The notes: generated from the letters alone by a model not told the origin. Positions 47,517 to 58,850 are shown, counted from the first letter of the stretch. The stretch is 64,000 nucleotides of DNA from Roridomyces roridus (GCA_029378245.1 JARKIF010000028.1:124001-188000); one strand, 5' to 3'. Numbers and translations: made by a program.

Positions 47517-48209
47517 TTACTTCCTGCGACGTAGTCCTTTCGCACGAACGGCCTCTCGCAAAGGCGTGCATACCTTGAGAAAATTATTTGTGCAGTCTGT
47601 GATGGATATCTTCGAGGAATGCCGCTCATGCTCCGCGTCGCGCAGTCGCATAACATGAATAACCATGCGTCCTTCGCTCCTTGCCGCTCGCGCCACGATC
47701 TCGTGCCACTGGAACCCAGTCTCCGCGATCCATTTCAACCTCTCCGAATCAGTGGTCGGCGCGGCGAGCGACACAACTTTGACTTGAGGCCCCACACAAG
47801 GAGAGTCGAACAGGACAAAATAGCCCTTGTGGATCACCCCACTGGCGCATGCACCTGATGGCGTTGGCGAAGATTCGGAGTTTCGTGCGGAAGTACTCAC
47901 GATGCAGGAGGGCACGCATGAAGGCGTGGTGGCGCAGTCTCTGTTACCTGAAAAATTCGACCACCTGAGTGGTATTCAATGAGAAAGTTCAACCAGGTTG
48001 GTTATTTCACTTACGGAGCAAGACTTCATGCGCTTTGCACGCGGCTCGGTGGCCGTTTTGCCAATCAACCGCCTGACATGCCGTAGAGCAATAATACAGC
48101 GACCTGCATCCTTTACATCGCTGGAAATCTTTCGTGGGGCCGAAGACTCCACACTGTCTAACTTTAGCCCAGTCAAATGAGAGCCAAGACGAGCATGCGC
48201 ACGTACCAA
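47517..48209 (-). pseudogene. Partial duplicate of the tail of the neighbouring MYND gene
   Basis: It matches 49700-48976 of the gene at 48976-51017: the first-intron remnant, the MYND exon (CKGCRSLYYCSTACQAVDWQ) and most of the last exon. The copy starts at the 5' edge of intron 1 (GTACGTGC near 48194), so all 439 N-terminal residues are missing. In the last exon a two-base deletion near 47830-47845 shifts the frame relative to the parent, and the C-terminus is unrelated. No promoter is expected. It is a 5'-truncated, frameshifted pseudogene. Its 5' edge abuts the CTTTTTTTATTCAACTTTGA tail of SINE-like cluster 4. Confidence 0.8.
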
Positions 48210-48760
48210 TATATTATCAAAGTTGAATAAAAAAACAGGCTCTCGCGATCACCGGTGAAGATATGTCCTCGGAGGGAATCGAACCCTTACCAACCAAATC
48301 CCGGCGATATGTAGATTTGACGCGCAAGTACATATACGGTCCTCGGACACCCGCTTCTGTTGGACCCACAGTTCAAGGCCCAGGCTTGTGGAATCTGGCT
48401 GTTCCCAAAGCCCAAAAAGCTATCAGAGGAATTGAAAACGAATGCGCACCACCTGCTGCGGCCTCGGGCCTCAACAGCGGAACCTGCCGCATGCGCGTCC
48501 AGTCAAAATTCAATCAAAAAGAGTCCTCCGGATCGCAGACGCGAGTAATGTCCTTGGGAGGGTATCGACTCTTCAGATCCTTGACTGAATCTCGTCGCCT
48601 ATATTTGACGACACTGTACTGCTTGATTGTCCCACACGCACAGTTTCAGAGCTCTCAGCTTAAAACTTATAAGATCTACGCCCAGGTTCCCAAAAGAGAA
48701 TCGGCAATGACCTATGCCCTCGGAAGGAATCGAACCTTCTCACACCACGGTCAATGAAGG
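48210..48760 (-). repeat. tRNA-derived SINE-like repeat cluster 4 (3 copies)
   Basis: B-box blocks lie at 48264-48290, 48548-48575 and 48713-48740 (minus strand). From 48385 to 48830 it is closely similar to 51955-52420 in the same order. Shared pieces include gtggaatctggctgttccc, ctatatttgacgacactg and ccacacgcacagtt. The repeat therefore travels or is duplicated as a composite block of about 450 bp. Confidence 0.75.
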
Positions 48761-48975
48761 CTTCTCCAAACCCTCTCCGAGGCTCATGGACCTACTACCT
48801 CGATGGACATACTCGTGCTCGTCTAGGGAACAAGAGAACGAAACCCAACCCACCGTTAGCTATCAGATCATGAACTCACCTTAGGGATTTCCCGACCAAC
48901 CTCAGATTCGACCTGGCGACCAAACGTGCGCACAGGATTCATGCAGGGTTTTATTCTCGTTAATACACGAGATGC

Positions 48976-51017
48976 TTAGTGAAATTCCGTTACATCCAAG
49001 TTGGACTTGGCCACCAACTCTGCAAGATCTTGCAGCCCTTCCTCGCCATCTCCATCACAGGCAATGTTCACCAGCTGCTCGTGTATCGCCCCAGTGCTAC
49101 ACCGCAGCGGGACGATCCAATGCCGCTCATAGTCCGCGTCGCGCAGTCGCATAACATGAATAATCATGCGTCCTTCGCTCCTTGCCGCTCGCGCCACGAT
49201 CTCGTGCCACTGGAGCCCAGTCTCCGCGATCCATTTCAATCTCTCCGAGTCCGTGGTCGGCGCGGCGAGCGAAACAACTTCGACTTGAGGCCCCAAACAA
49301 GTATAGTCGAACAGAACAAAATAGCCCTTGCCCGGATCGCCCCACTGGCGCATGCACTTGATGGCGTTGGTGAAGATTCGGAGTTTCGTGCGGATGTAGT
49401 CACGATGCAGGAGGGCACGCATGAAGGCGCGGTGGCGCAGTGTTACCTGAAAAATTCGACCACCTGGGTGGTATTCAATCAGAAAGCTCGACCAGGCTGG
49501 TTATTTCACTTACGGAGCAGGAATTCATGCGTTTTGCACGCGGCTCGGTGGCCGTTTTGCCAATCAACCGCCTGACATGTCGTAGAGCAATAATACAGCG
49601 ACTTGCATCCTTTACATCGCTTGAAATCTTTCATGGGGCCGAAGATTCCACACTATCCAACCTTTAGCCCAGTCAAATGAGAACCAAGACGAGCACGCAC
49701 CAATGTATTGTCACACCCTCGCATGCGCATTTCATCGGCCGCGTCGAAGGACTCGAAAACTGCAGCCGTCTCCATGGCCATGGTGGCAAACCGCGTCCAT
49801 GCCTCCCGCACCTCTGGCACAAAGTGTGGTATCGCCTCCTCATATTTGGTGAGCACAGAAACCACATCCTCTCCGGAGCCGTCTCCCCAGTAAGGTGTAC
49901 ACGCCGGGAGCAACTCGAGCAGGAGGACCTTGAGGTTACTGTGCAGGCCGTCGAGTGTACGGCGTTGTGCGCACAAGGCTACCACCTCGATGAGTCCGAG
50001 CGCAATAGACGACCGAATGGGGTGGTATAACGTCCGGTTGTTGAATAGCCGTTCGAGAGGGTTCAAACATTGGTTGACCAGGGTCAAAGGTTCCCAATCC
50101 ACGTCCTCCGCAGAGAGGACATGGATCGCGCGTATGGCACGAACTAGACCGCCAACCAGGTCTTGCCGAACAAGCTGGATGAGCCAGTCAGTCGTAGGTT
50201 CCCTTACAGGACGACCCTCGGCAGCGTCCAGTATGAAGGGAAGGAGGGTTGTGAAAGCGAGAAAGAAGCCCAAGTAGTTCCTCCTCAGCTGGGGGTCATC
50301 GAACATGCCTATCGTATAATGAAGGTGACGCAGCGACCACATGGCGAGGACCGAAGGACCATGATCGCCAACACCGTCCACAAAAGTCTCCAGATTTGCA
50401 CGATTACAGAGGTTGTCGTCCGCGAGGAATGTCACCACGGAAGTGAAAAGTGAGAGGATGTACTGCGAGGATTGTCCCCGGACTGGGTCGCCCTTCATCG
50501 CAATGACGGCTATCCATGCCCGGGACAGTACACCATAAAATCCGGGCGTAGAGACGATAACTTGCCTCATTTCGGGATATTTCTGCAGGTTATACGCAAA
50601 TTGGATGACCCGGGAGCATGTCACCCGGTCCATGCTATCGTAGTGGCGAACCCGGTGGTGAGCCTCGAGAAACTCGAACCAGTGCCAGACACGAGACCAA
50701 AGATCACGGGCTGCCTCCTGCGGAATGTTCTGCGTGGAAGCCAAGGCTTCCAGAGACTTCATTGTCAGATAATACGTGGCGGCTTCGTCCGGTGCGAGTG
50801 TTGCAAAGTCAGCATCACTGTCCGGAATTCTGGCTGGATCGAGGAGCTGGTACACCAGAGGGAGGAGATAGACCAATAGAAGCTGATTCGAGGGTCGAGT
50901 AAGGGAATCCACCAGTCGACTCATGTGCTCAGTGGAGCCAGCTGCAGTCGCCTGTGCCAAACGCTGCAAAATGACTGCTTGGAGGAGTTTCTCGCCGTAC
51001 GGAGGATACTGAGACAT
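48976..51017 (-). CDS. MYND zinc-finger protein (647 aa)
   Basis: Three exons are inferred: 51017-49701, 49652-49514 and 49463-48976. Introns are 48 and 50 nt (donors GTGCGT and GTAAGT; acceptors GATAG and CCCAG). The long first exon (439 codons) is helical, ARM/HEAT-like in feel but with no named domain. The MYND finger straddles intron 1: CDNTL-C, then CKGC, YCSTTC, then H-x3-C in GHRAAC (residues about 435-472). The C-terminal 160 residues contain an RLKWIAETGLQWHEIVARA helix typical of the tail of this Agaricomycete MYND family. MYND fingers bind zinc and peptide partners; the biological role is unknown. A TAG codon at 49653 belongs to the intron and is not a nonsense mutation. Confidence 0.87.
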
Positions 51018-51890
51018 ACCCGCATGGTAAGTGGCAGATTCTGGAAATCACTGAGTTGAAGGCTTTCATGCATGATGGTGAAAGGAGCAAACAGGACGTG
51101 GCGGCAAGGCGGTCGTATGGTGGGAGTCCGATGGTAATGATTGATCTGAAAAAGAGGCCGAAAGACCGGATCTCTGTCAGTGTTCTACATCATCGGCAGA
51201 GAAAAGAGAGAAAAGAGTGCCCTCAGCTGCTTCATAAATTGCTCCCTTTGTAGGCAGTCATTGTAAAAAAAATTGGAAAAGGGAGATATGTGCTTACCGG
51301 CTCCAGTATCAGGTCAAGAATGAGATCTCGAGCTCATAAAAACGCCCAATAAATCAGCTTCAGGTCAGGCCTCCGTAGCCGAGGGCGTAGCCAGTCAAAG
51401 TTGAATAAAAGAGCCCTCCTCGTCTGACTAAGCTCAACAGTTTCCGGTTCGCCACTGCACCATCCCAATTTCCACTTTACTGTTCGACTCGAAGGCGCCG
51501 AGTGCCGCACTGCCTGCGGCCTCAGATCTCAGCAGCGACAACGGCTGAAAGCGCATCCAGTCGAACTTGCAAAATATGTGCGTCACGGTTCCAATCAACC
51601 CCGGTCCGTCGAACCTCATATGGGCTCTTACATAGAGACCAAATCTTTTCAACGATATTTGTGTAACGGAAGCCTAGGAGGAGTTCCGGTACACGAGAAT
51701 CAACCAAGAGAACTGGTGTAAGTAGTGGATTGACCGACGAGTAGCTACGAACGTCCTCATTTATATACTAACCACCCATCTAATTTGGGAATAGTCCAGG
51801 GACTGTAACTACGCGACCTGCTTTTAAGGGCCATTGCTTACGGCCAAATACTGTCCTCATACTTACCCGATTCTCCCATGTGCACACCCA
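51018..51890. other. Intergenic region upstream of the MYND gene
   Basis: Contains a solitary SINE-tail-like segment (agtcaaagttgaataaaa near 51393-51410) with no B-box beside it. No coding gene was recognised. Confidence 0.4.
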
Positions 51891-51922
51891 GGTTCCCAAA
51901 AAGAGGCCTGATCAAGTTTCTC

Positions 51923-52420
51923 CATGCCCTCCGAGGGAATCGAACCCTTTCAATAAGCTTGTGGAATCTGGCTGTTCCCAAAGCCCAAAAAGCTATCAGA
52001 GAAATTGAAAACGAATGCACTGCCTGCCGCAGCCTCAGGCCTCAGCGAAACCTGCCGCAGGCGCATTCAGTGAAAATCAACCTCCGGATCAGCACACGCG
52101 AGTAATGTCTTTGGGAGGGAATCGAATCTTCAGATCACTGACTGAATCTCGTCGCCTATATTTGACGACACTGTACTGTTTGCTTCTCCCACACGCACAG
52201 TTCCAGAGCTCAAGACTTGGAAAACCTGCACCCGGGTCCCAAAAAAATCTAACCTGAGTATTCTCCCCCATGCCCTCGGAAGGAATCGAACCCTCAAACA
52301 CACAAACTAACCGGTGTTCGACCACTCGCATAGATGGTGAGGTGACCACCAGGTTCAACGAAGGCTTCTCCAAACCCTCTGCAGGAACTTACCACCTGGA
52401 TGCCCATATTCATTCTCGTC
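51923..52420 (-). repeat. tRNA-derived SINE-like repeat cluster 5 (3 copies)
   Basis: B-box blocks lie at 51923-51950, 52106-52132 and 52270-52296 on the minus strand. In the last copy GCCTTCG (near 52360) pairs with CGAGGGC across a tRNA-like body, giving a full acceptor stem and T arm but no normal anticodon arm. It is homologous to cluster 4 over about 450 bp. Confidence 0.75.
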
Positions 52421-53219
52421 TAAGTTGTCGACAACCGTTCGCTATGAGTATTGCAGCTGGGACTTCCACGCTCCCAAAGAAGTTGAACCGTAGACGCATT
52501 CACAGGCGTGGTACAACCTGCGAAAAAACGTCGTATCACAATCGGGAATTGGATCATTGCAACCCACGAGGTTAGCTACACCCTCTCCGCCGAGCGAATG
52601 AATGATTGACTTTCTTTTGAGCGGCACCCGGAAGAGCGGGACCCCATCTCTTCGAGCTGATACGAACCCGCACCCGTGAGTCGAATACATATAATCTCAC
52701 CGTACTTAGTCACCCAGCTGACCCCCCTCCATCTTCGCCTTCCCTTCACCCTCCCTTCCCTTCCCATCCCCGTCCAACTCCGCCAAAAGACACAAGAAAC
52801 AAGAACAAAACAAATCTATCCACACCGACAAAGCCTATTGTACAAACGTGTGTATATGATACAGTCCGAAAAAGAAATGGAAATCCACATCCATACATCC
52901 ATCCATCCATCCGCCTCATTTTTTCCAATCATATCCGCATCCCAACCCGACATACAACACCACACCATCCAGCACCTCACCCGACGCACGAGAATACAAA
53001 TCGAAAATCGAAGATAGATATAGATGTTGTGTTGTAGATGTTGTCGACAGTCGACAGCCGAATAAATGAGCGATAGGAATAATGATGCGAGGTCGAGTCG
53101 AGGTCGTCGTGCCCTCCGCGTCAAACGAGACTACCACAAGAAAAATCCCCGGGGAGGGAGAGGAGAGGAGAGGAGAGGGATCGTCGTAAGCGGAAAACGA
53201 GTCTGAGCCGAAAGAGAGA

Positions 53220-55369
53220 TCAGACAAACTCGGCGTGTTTTAGGTGTTCGCGGATGATGCCGTCGCGGACTGGGATGGGTTTGACGTAAGCAAGAGAGGT
53301 GGGAGGTGGGAGGGGAGACGTACCGATGTTGAGCGTCACCGCTGTAGCTTTTGTGTCCTACATGATACAACCCAGCGTCGAGTCAATCCTTATGTACAAG
53401 TAATGAAAGGGACGTACGGTAACAGACGTCGGATACAAATACGTCGTGCGCGGCTCGGGCGCCTCCGTGCGCAGAATGTCCTTGAACTTGTCCTTCAAAT
53501 CTACACTCACATGTCAGCGGCACGATCCAACGGAAGGAAGAAATAAGAAGAGGAGACAACAACACACATTTGACAACGACGCCAACCTCATTCTCCCGAT
53601 TCCCAAAACTGATCATGTACTTGTTGACCTGCACTCCGCTCTGCAATTTCCTGTCCAACACACCATCAACAACCGTAGATAGAAAGAAAGGAGGAAGCGA
53701 ACCGTTTGAGAAGATCGCACTTGAGACTTGGATTTCAGAACCGGGACGATTGTTGTATTCATAATGCGCACCTTGTTCAGGAACACAATCAACGTCGTCT
53801 TGGCGAGAAGCTTGGACGAGACGATCGTCCGCCACAACAAGAGCGTATCCTCCAACCGGTTCACAGACGAGTCCTCGTCGAGCCGTTCGTCAAAGCATGA
53901 TATCGCTAAAGTATGTCAGTAATACGTTGGCTCCGATACTAATCAACTTACGCGCAACTGAATAACGGGTTCGAGTCAATTCACAATTCACAGCACAGAA
54001 TCAGGCACGTACGGAAGATGATAGCATTCACCGCGTCGAAATAAGGAAGCCATGCATGGCGCTGGAATATTCCGTCGGCGGCCCAGAAGTTAAAAAAAGC
54101 AAGCGCGTACCATAGATCGTGACCCGCCCACGTCGTAAATGACCCATTCAGAACCAAAGGAATCGCCTAGAACACGGAGCGCGGAAACGTAAGCATTAAG
54201 CGTCGTTGCGAGGGAGAATTCACATAGAAAGAAAGGAATGGAACGGTTATTACTCACTATTTTCTAGCATAATACGCCACTCCTGGACGCCCATGGTTCG
54301 AAGACGCGCACGAACGACGTCGTTGTCGGAAGGCACGTAGTTTCTGTTGGTGATACGCGCAGTGTCGGATAGAAAACTGCGGCGGCCGTCAGGAAGTGAC
54401 TAGTTACTTCGCCGCGGCGAAAGGATGCAATACGCACAAGCCAGGCCGATCCTCAAGCCGTATCCCCCGCGCACCCAAGAGCTCGCGAACGTCCCCGTCC
54501 TCCCATAAAGAGATAATCTCGTCGCTGAGCGAAGCCAGGATTTCCGTGACACCGTCTACACCCTCGTCCGCCGTAAGCGATTTGCGGGCACCGCCGGGAG
54601 TGGGCAGACCGAGAGCGCCAATCCATCCTCGCACGCCAAAATCCCGTGTAGTCCCCCGCCGTCGATGCTCGCCGAGGACGCCGTTGGCAGCACCGTCGTC
54701 GCCGTTGGCGAATGTGAATTCGGGATCGGGGTCTTCAGCACCCAGTCGTCGACGGAGGTCCTCTTCTACCTCGCGCAGTGGGGAGAGTCGGAGGTGCAGG
54801 ACGCGGTGTTTTTGGGAGAGTTGGATGTGAGAGGTTCCTTGGGGTTGAACGAGCTCCGAGACGGTCGAGTCGATGGACATGCGTCCGTAGCGTGGGGGAG
54901 TGAAGGAGCTCCGTCTGGAGGGTGCAGGCGGTGCCTCGGCTTGGGCGAATTGCTCTTGGATGACGTCGAGGATGGTGAGCACGTTTTGGACGAGATTGAG
55001 TTGGATGACTGCACGCCAGGACCGCAGCTCCGCCTTCCACTGCGTGAGCGCATACTTGAGGCGGAAGTCTACGTCGCTTTGCTGTCAGTAAAGGACAGCA
55101 ATGGAAAGGGCAGTAGACGCACTTTTGAGGACCGTGCTCTTCCCACTCTCGCTCTGGCCGAGGAGGAGAACCTTGACCTCGCGCTTGGCCCGCTTCTTCC
55201 TGTCGATACGCTCCTTGCGCAAGTCGTCGTCAATCTGATCACTGACACGCTTCTGCTCCTGCTCGGCCTCCACTCGGACTTGACGCTCAGCGGCCGTCTC
55301 GTTCGCTGGCGGTTGCAGCACCGCGGAGAAGGGGTCGGAAAGCTGGGAGTGGTGGGTGCGGGCGACCAT
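53220..55369 (-). CDS. Divergent G-protein alpha subunit (502 aa)
   Basis: Twelve exons are inferred: 55369-55123, 55068-54438, 54376-54258, 54166-54111, 54061-54013, 53957-53952, 53905-53772, 53719-53703, 53650-53568, 53500-53418, 53357-53324 and 53269-53220. G1 is GQSESGKST (71-79), the switch-I region is RLRTMG (317-322) and G3 is DVGGSRS (344-350). G4 is NKCD (413-416, with CD from a 17-nt exon) and G5 is TSVTDTKAT. Between G1 and the helical domain lies an insertion of well over 100 residues, so the protein is about 150 residues longer than classical G-alpha. The catalytic Gln after DVGG is Ser, the N-terminal MG myristoylation signal is absent, and the C-terminus (HLKHAEFV) is not a usual receptor-coupling tail. 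Expected to bind GTP at membranes; receptor coupling and GTPase rate are uncertain. Confidence 0.88.
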
Positions 55370-57059
55370 GGGTGGTTGTTGGCAGGTCTAAGACAGGTCT
55401 GAGACAGAAAGCTGTTTGGGGCGTGACGATCCGACCCGAGAAGGGCGCTTAAGTAGATGTTGGAGCGAGTCTCGTGGGCGCTGTCGGACAAGAAGATAGG
55501 CGGGAAGGGCGGAAGAAAAGACTAGAGAAGGGGAGCGGCGGACGTAAAAGGCATGGCCTTCTATCCATGTGCACAGTGGCGTTGTTACCGAGCTTTGATG
55601 GTGTGATCAGCGACTGCTTTTACTTCCGTCCTCTCCACGGCGGACCTCAATGGACGTTCCGACACGGGTGATTGATTCCTTGAATTTGGCTATGTGCGAG
55701 CACCGATCTCCTTGAAGACGCAATGAGTCGACTGGCTTGGCCGTCGCGCCTCCCACCGTTGACAGCGGCCGTCAACATTTAATTTTTCTCGGACGTAAGC
55801 AAGTAAGTTACGTCGAAACCTGGACCCTCTGCCCTGGTAAAATCACGTCGCGAATCAGGTTCAAAAGAAGCAAGTGATGCCGCTGATGCGCGTATCCGCT
55901 CAGCCGACGAATACTTATTGACTCGAAAAATGTCTTGCACACCAAGGAGTCAGAGCCGCCGTCCAGCTTTTCACCACCGAGCATGCATGTGCAGAATCAA
56001 GGAGCGGGAGCCAAAGACGGCTCCGGGAATCCCCGTTGGACATCAAACTTAGACTCTGAGTTTCCATCAACTGTGATTGAACTGTGACTTCCATGATGCC
56101 ACCCCAACCGCTTCGGGGCTTCGAGAAGAGGCTTATATGATGAGCCCCAACGCAGGACCCCCGGCAATAGGTGGGAAGGCCGTTATGGCCCAAGGGGGGT
56201 CGCTGCCCGAACTCGATTGGCAGATCCGGGGCCCATTTGCCCGAATTTCGATAACAGCCTCCCAAAATTGAGTCGATTTTACCCGAATTCCCTGCACGGC
56301 CTCAAAAAATCTCCCCAGAGCTCCGCTGCTGTCGCGGCGCACTGGAGCCCTCCTCGAGTCGCGGAATGTGAGCATCACACTGTTGTATTACTCTGCGGCG
56401 CATTTTCGAGGCCAGGCGCGTAATTTTCGACCAGTTCCAATGCATTGTGACAAAAAAGTATGAAAAGTGTCTCTGCAATGGATTGTGAGTACCAGCGGGC
56501 TCGGGAAGGTGCAGAATATGGGCAATCACAAACAGAATAGTCCGTCAACCACTGGTGAAGATGTTGGCCAGCTCGGGGGCACTTGCCCGAACCTCATAGC
56601 GGCGTCCAGCGCCCTGGGGTGCATTTGCCCGAACTCCGACATGGCATTTTGGCCCAAAATCACACATTTTTGCCCGAACCCGAAACGGCATCACCCCTGA
56701 TTGCCGGGGGTCCTCCCAACGCCAAACACCGCTTGCAGAATGAAACGCGCGTGGTTGTCCGACAGTCGACTCCAAGGCGCCCGACGAAGCGAAGCGAGAG
56801 GAGTAGGTACGCTTTTATGATACGATCATCAGTTCAACTTTCACCGCAGAATCGAACGGTCAATGTCATACATACAAAAACTGGTCGGAAGCCACATTCC
56901 CCGCCCCCGAGTTGAACGAGGCTCCGAGGCTCCTCTGGGAGTTTGCCAGCAAGGCAAAGGCCAGAATGACGGGAGGAATGCGTACGGTTTGCACTCACCA
57001 CCATATCAACTGGACGGAAAATCAGGCCAGCTTGAAGATAAGTAAACTGATTTGTGGAT
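55370..57059. other. Intergenic region, no convincing gene
   Basis: Short frames only. A small internal similarity, ttgcccgaac with nearby ccgggg, recurs at about 56200-56290 and 56575-56690. Otherwise nothing was recognised. Confidence 0.4.
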
Positions 57060-57300
57060 CGCAAAAAAGTTGAACTTGTAAACACCTCACGGCCCAGGCG
57101 CCCACTCCCGATTCGAACGGGTGGTCTTTTGCGACCAAGCAGCGTTTCAACTTGACCACAAATCAGGCCAGCGGGATCTGTGCAAGTGCATCTACCAATT
57201 CCCTTCAGTAATGTAAGGGGAATATCCATCGTAGCAGAGCAGACAATCAAAATGGAGAGTGACAAAAGATGAATCCACAAAGGTCCAGTTACTAGGCACA
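57060..57300 (-). repeat. tRNA-like repeat, second family, copy A
   Basis: Minus strand: TGGTCAAGTTGAAACGC resembles an A box. A TGGTC/GACCA hairpin follows, then CCCGTTCGAATCGGG with a B box, then GTGGGCGC. The expected 5' acceptor strand is not found, so it is not a tRNA gene. It is about 240 bp and matches copy B at 58370-58615. Confidence 0.6.
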
Positions 57301-57379
57301 CCAGGAATCGAACCCAAGGCGTGTGGCCTCAGCCCACTAGATGAGTTGCAGCAGCAACGTCCGAGCACTCACAACCCTC

Positions 57380-58125
57380 ACACCGGGGGCAAAGTCCGAG
57401 GTATGTCATTTTGACATGCCTCGTATGCATGTGTCGACGCATGTCCCAACGGACAAGGAGTCTTGAAGGAGAACCATTGTGGGAGGTGTGACGGGTTTAC
57501 CGGGCGCGGCGCGGCATTGCGGCAGGCACAATTTGGCATTGACTTGGCATGTATGTGACCTCAGTTAATACAATTCAGCAAGTTCATAGATGAGGAGGTG
57601 TAATCTTCCGTCCACGGGTGATGGCAGTCAGTCTTGCGGATCAACACGAGTACGACCCAATTGTGACGGCCGTTTTCTGAGGAGCCGGAAGCTAAAGCAA
57701 GCACCGCTCGGCATTCAAGTCTTTGGATCTGGATCAGCGCTGCCATTGACTCGGCCAACAGCCGTCAGCCTCGGGAAACCCTGGTCTTGATCATGGGTGT
57801 CCCGAGCATGGCAATTGGTTGTGTGGAATGGTTTCCAGTTGAAAGTGAACAGGCCCTACGCTCCTTCAGATTTCAAGCAACTCGAGTTCAACATGCCGTT
57901 CTCCCCAAGTGCTCCCAACGCAATCAATTCAACCCGATATAATTGGGAAATTGCTCACCACCTCTGACACCTTTCTTCCAAGGGAATAACCACCGGATCA
58001 GCATCGGCGATCACTGGGTATGATCGTGACACCCCTTGTACTTTAGCACCATGCGTGGAGACATGCGTCGAGACATGCATACGAGGCATGTCAAAACGAC
58101 ATGCGTCGGACTTCGCCCCCGGTGT
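57380..58125. mobile_element. 746-bp MITE-like element with 66-bp terminal inverted repeats
   Basis: The left arm (57380-57445) and the inverse of the right arm (58060-58125) match at about 61 of 66 positions. Both begin ACACCGGGGGC and contain TTTTGACATGCCTCGTATG. The interior (about 610 bp) has no transposase-like frame. A target-site duplication is not obvious. It lies between two copies of a tRNA-like repeat. The arms themselves contain GACATGC/GCATGTC palindromes. Confidence 0.8.
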
Positions 58126-58369
58126 CAGCGTGCAACTACTTACCTATATGTTCCTATACTCATGATTAAACCCGCTCACCCTCACTCAAGGACTATAACG
58201 ATTGTTCGCTAGGCTCTTTCGAAATTTCATAGCCACGACAAATGCGGTTTGAAGCATCGCTTGCTGAATTTCCGACTCTTGAGGCGCCCGCATTCACTAA
58301 CATAGTGTATATCAACTTGACCAAAAAAAACAGACCAGCCTGGCAGCGAGCCAAGCGAGGTAAACTGAT

Positions 58370-58615
58370 TTGTGCATTCAAAAAGTTCTACTTTAAACAC
58401 CTTGGATGCCCGCTCCCGACTTGAACGGGGGTCTTCTGCGACCAAAGGCGTCAGGCCGCTGAAGCAGCGTTGCAACTTGACCACAAACCAGGCCAGCGGG
58501 ATCCATCAAAATTCATCCAACCAAGTTCTGTAGGGGGACATCCATGGCAGCAGACACTAAAACGGAGAGTGCCAAAAATGAACCCTCCGGCCCCCAGCTC
58601 AGCTCACTAGGCACA
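58370..58615 (-). repeat. tRNA-like repeat, second family, copy B
   Basis: Matches copy A at 57060-57300, including accacaaaccaggccagcgg, gaacgggggtcttctgcgac and aacggagagtgccaaaa. A short insertion (caaaggcgtcaggccgctga) is present in this copy only. Confidence 0.6.
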
Positions 58616-58669
58616 CTACACGAAACTTGGGTCTATTCCAGGATCCGTACCTCGTGAACTCCCGCTATA

Positions 58670-58850
58670 AAACATAATTGCGTATCGCAGTACTCCCGAA
58701 CAGTCAAATTTTTGGCGCCCAGCGGGAGATGCACGGTTGCACCGCGTAAAACTCATCGGAACGGTCACCGCAATTCTCTTATTTTCCCTTCCCACTCGAA
58801 AATCCATAACCCCAACGCTGATCAGACTCTGGTACTCCAATAGCGTGCCA
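58670..58850 (+). pseudogene. Decayed duplicate of the 5' end of the membrane-protein gene
   Basis: Resembles 59220-59410. Both copies have cataattgcg, tcccgaacagtca, gcgcccagcgggagatgcac, a pyrimidine-rich run, and then the region around the start codon. Here the ATG has become ATA and the coding similarity fades at once. Confidence 0.5.

Noticed and set aside
49653..49655. Apparent in-frame TAG before the MYND finger
   Set aside because: It is the last three bases of a 48-nt intron (GTGCGT...GATAG); splicing joins CDNTL directly to CGIFG.
36031..52296. Spaced repeats considered as a CRISPR array or a functional tRNA cluster
   Set aside because: Spacing is irregular, the units are diverged and tRNA-derived, no anticodon arm is present, and the genome is eukaryotic.
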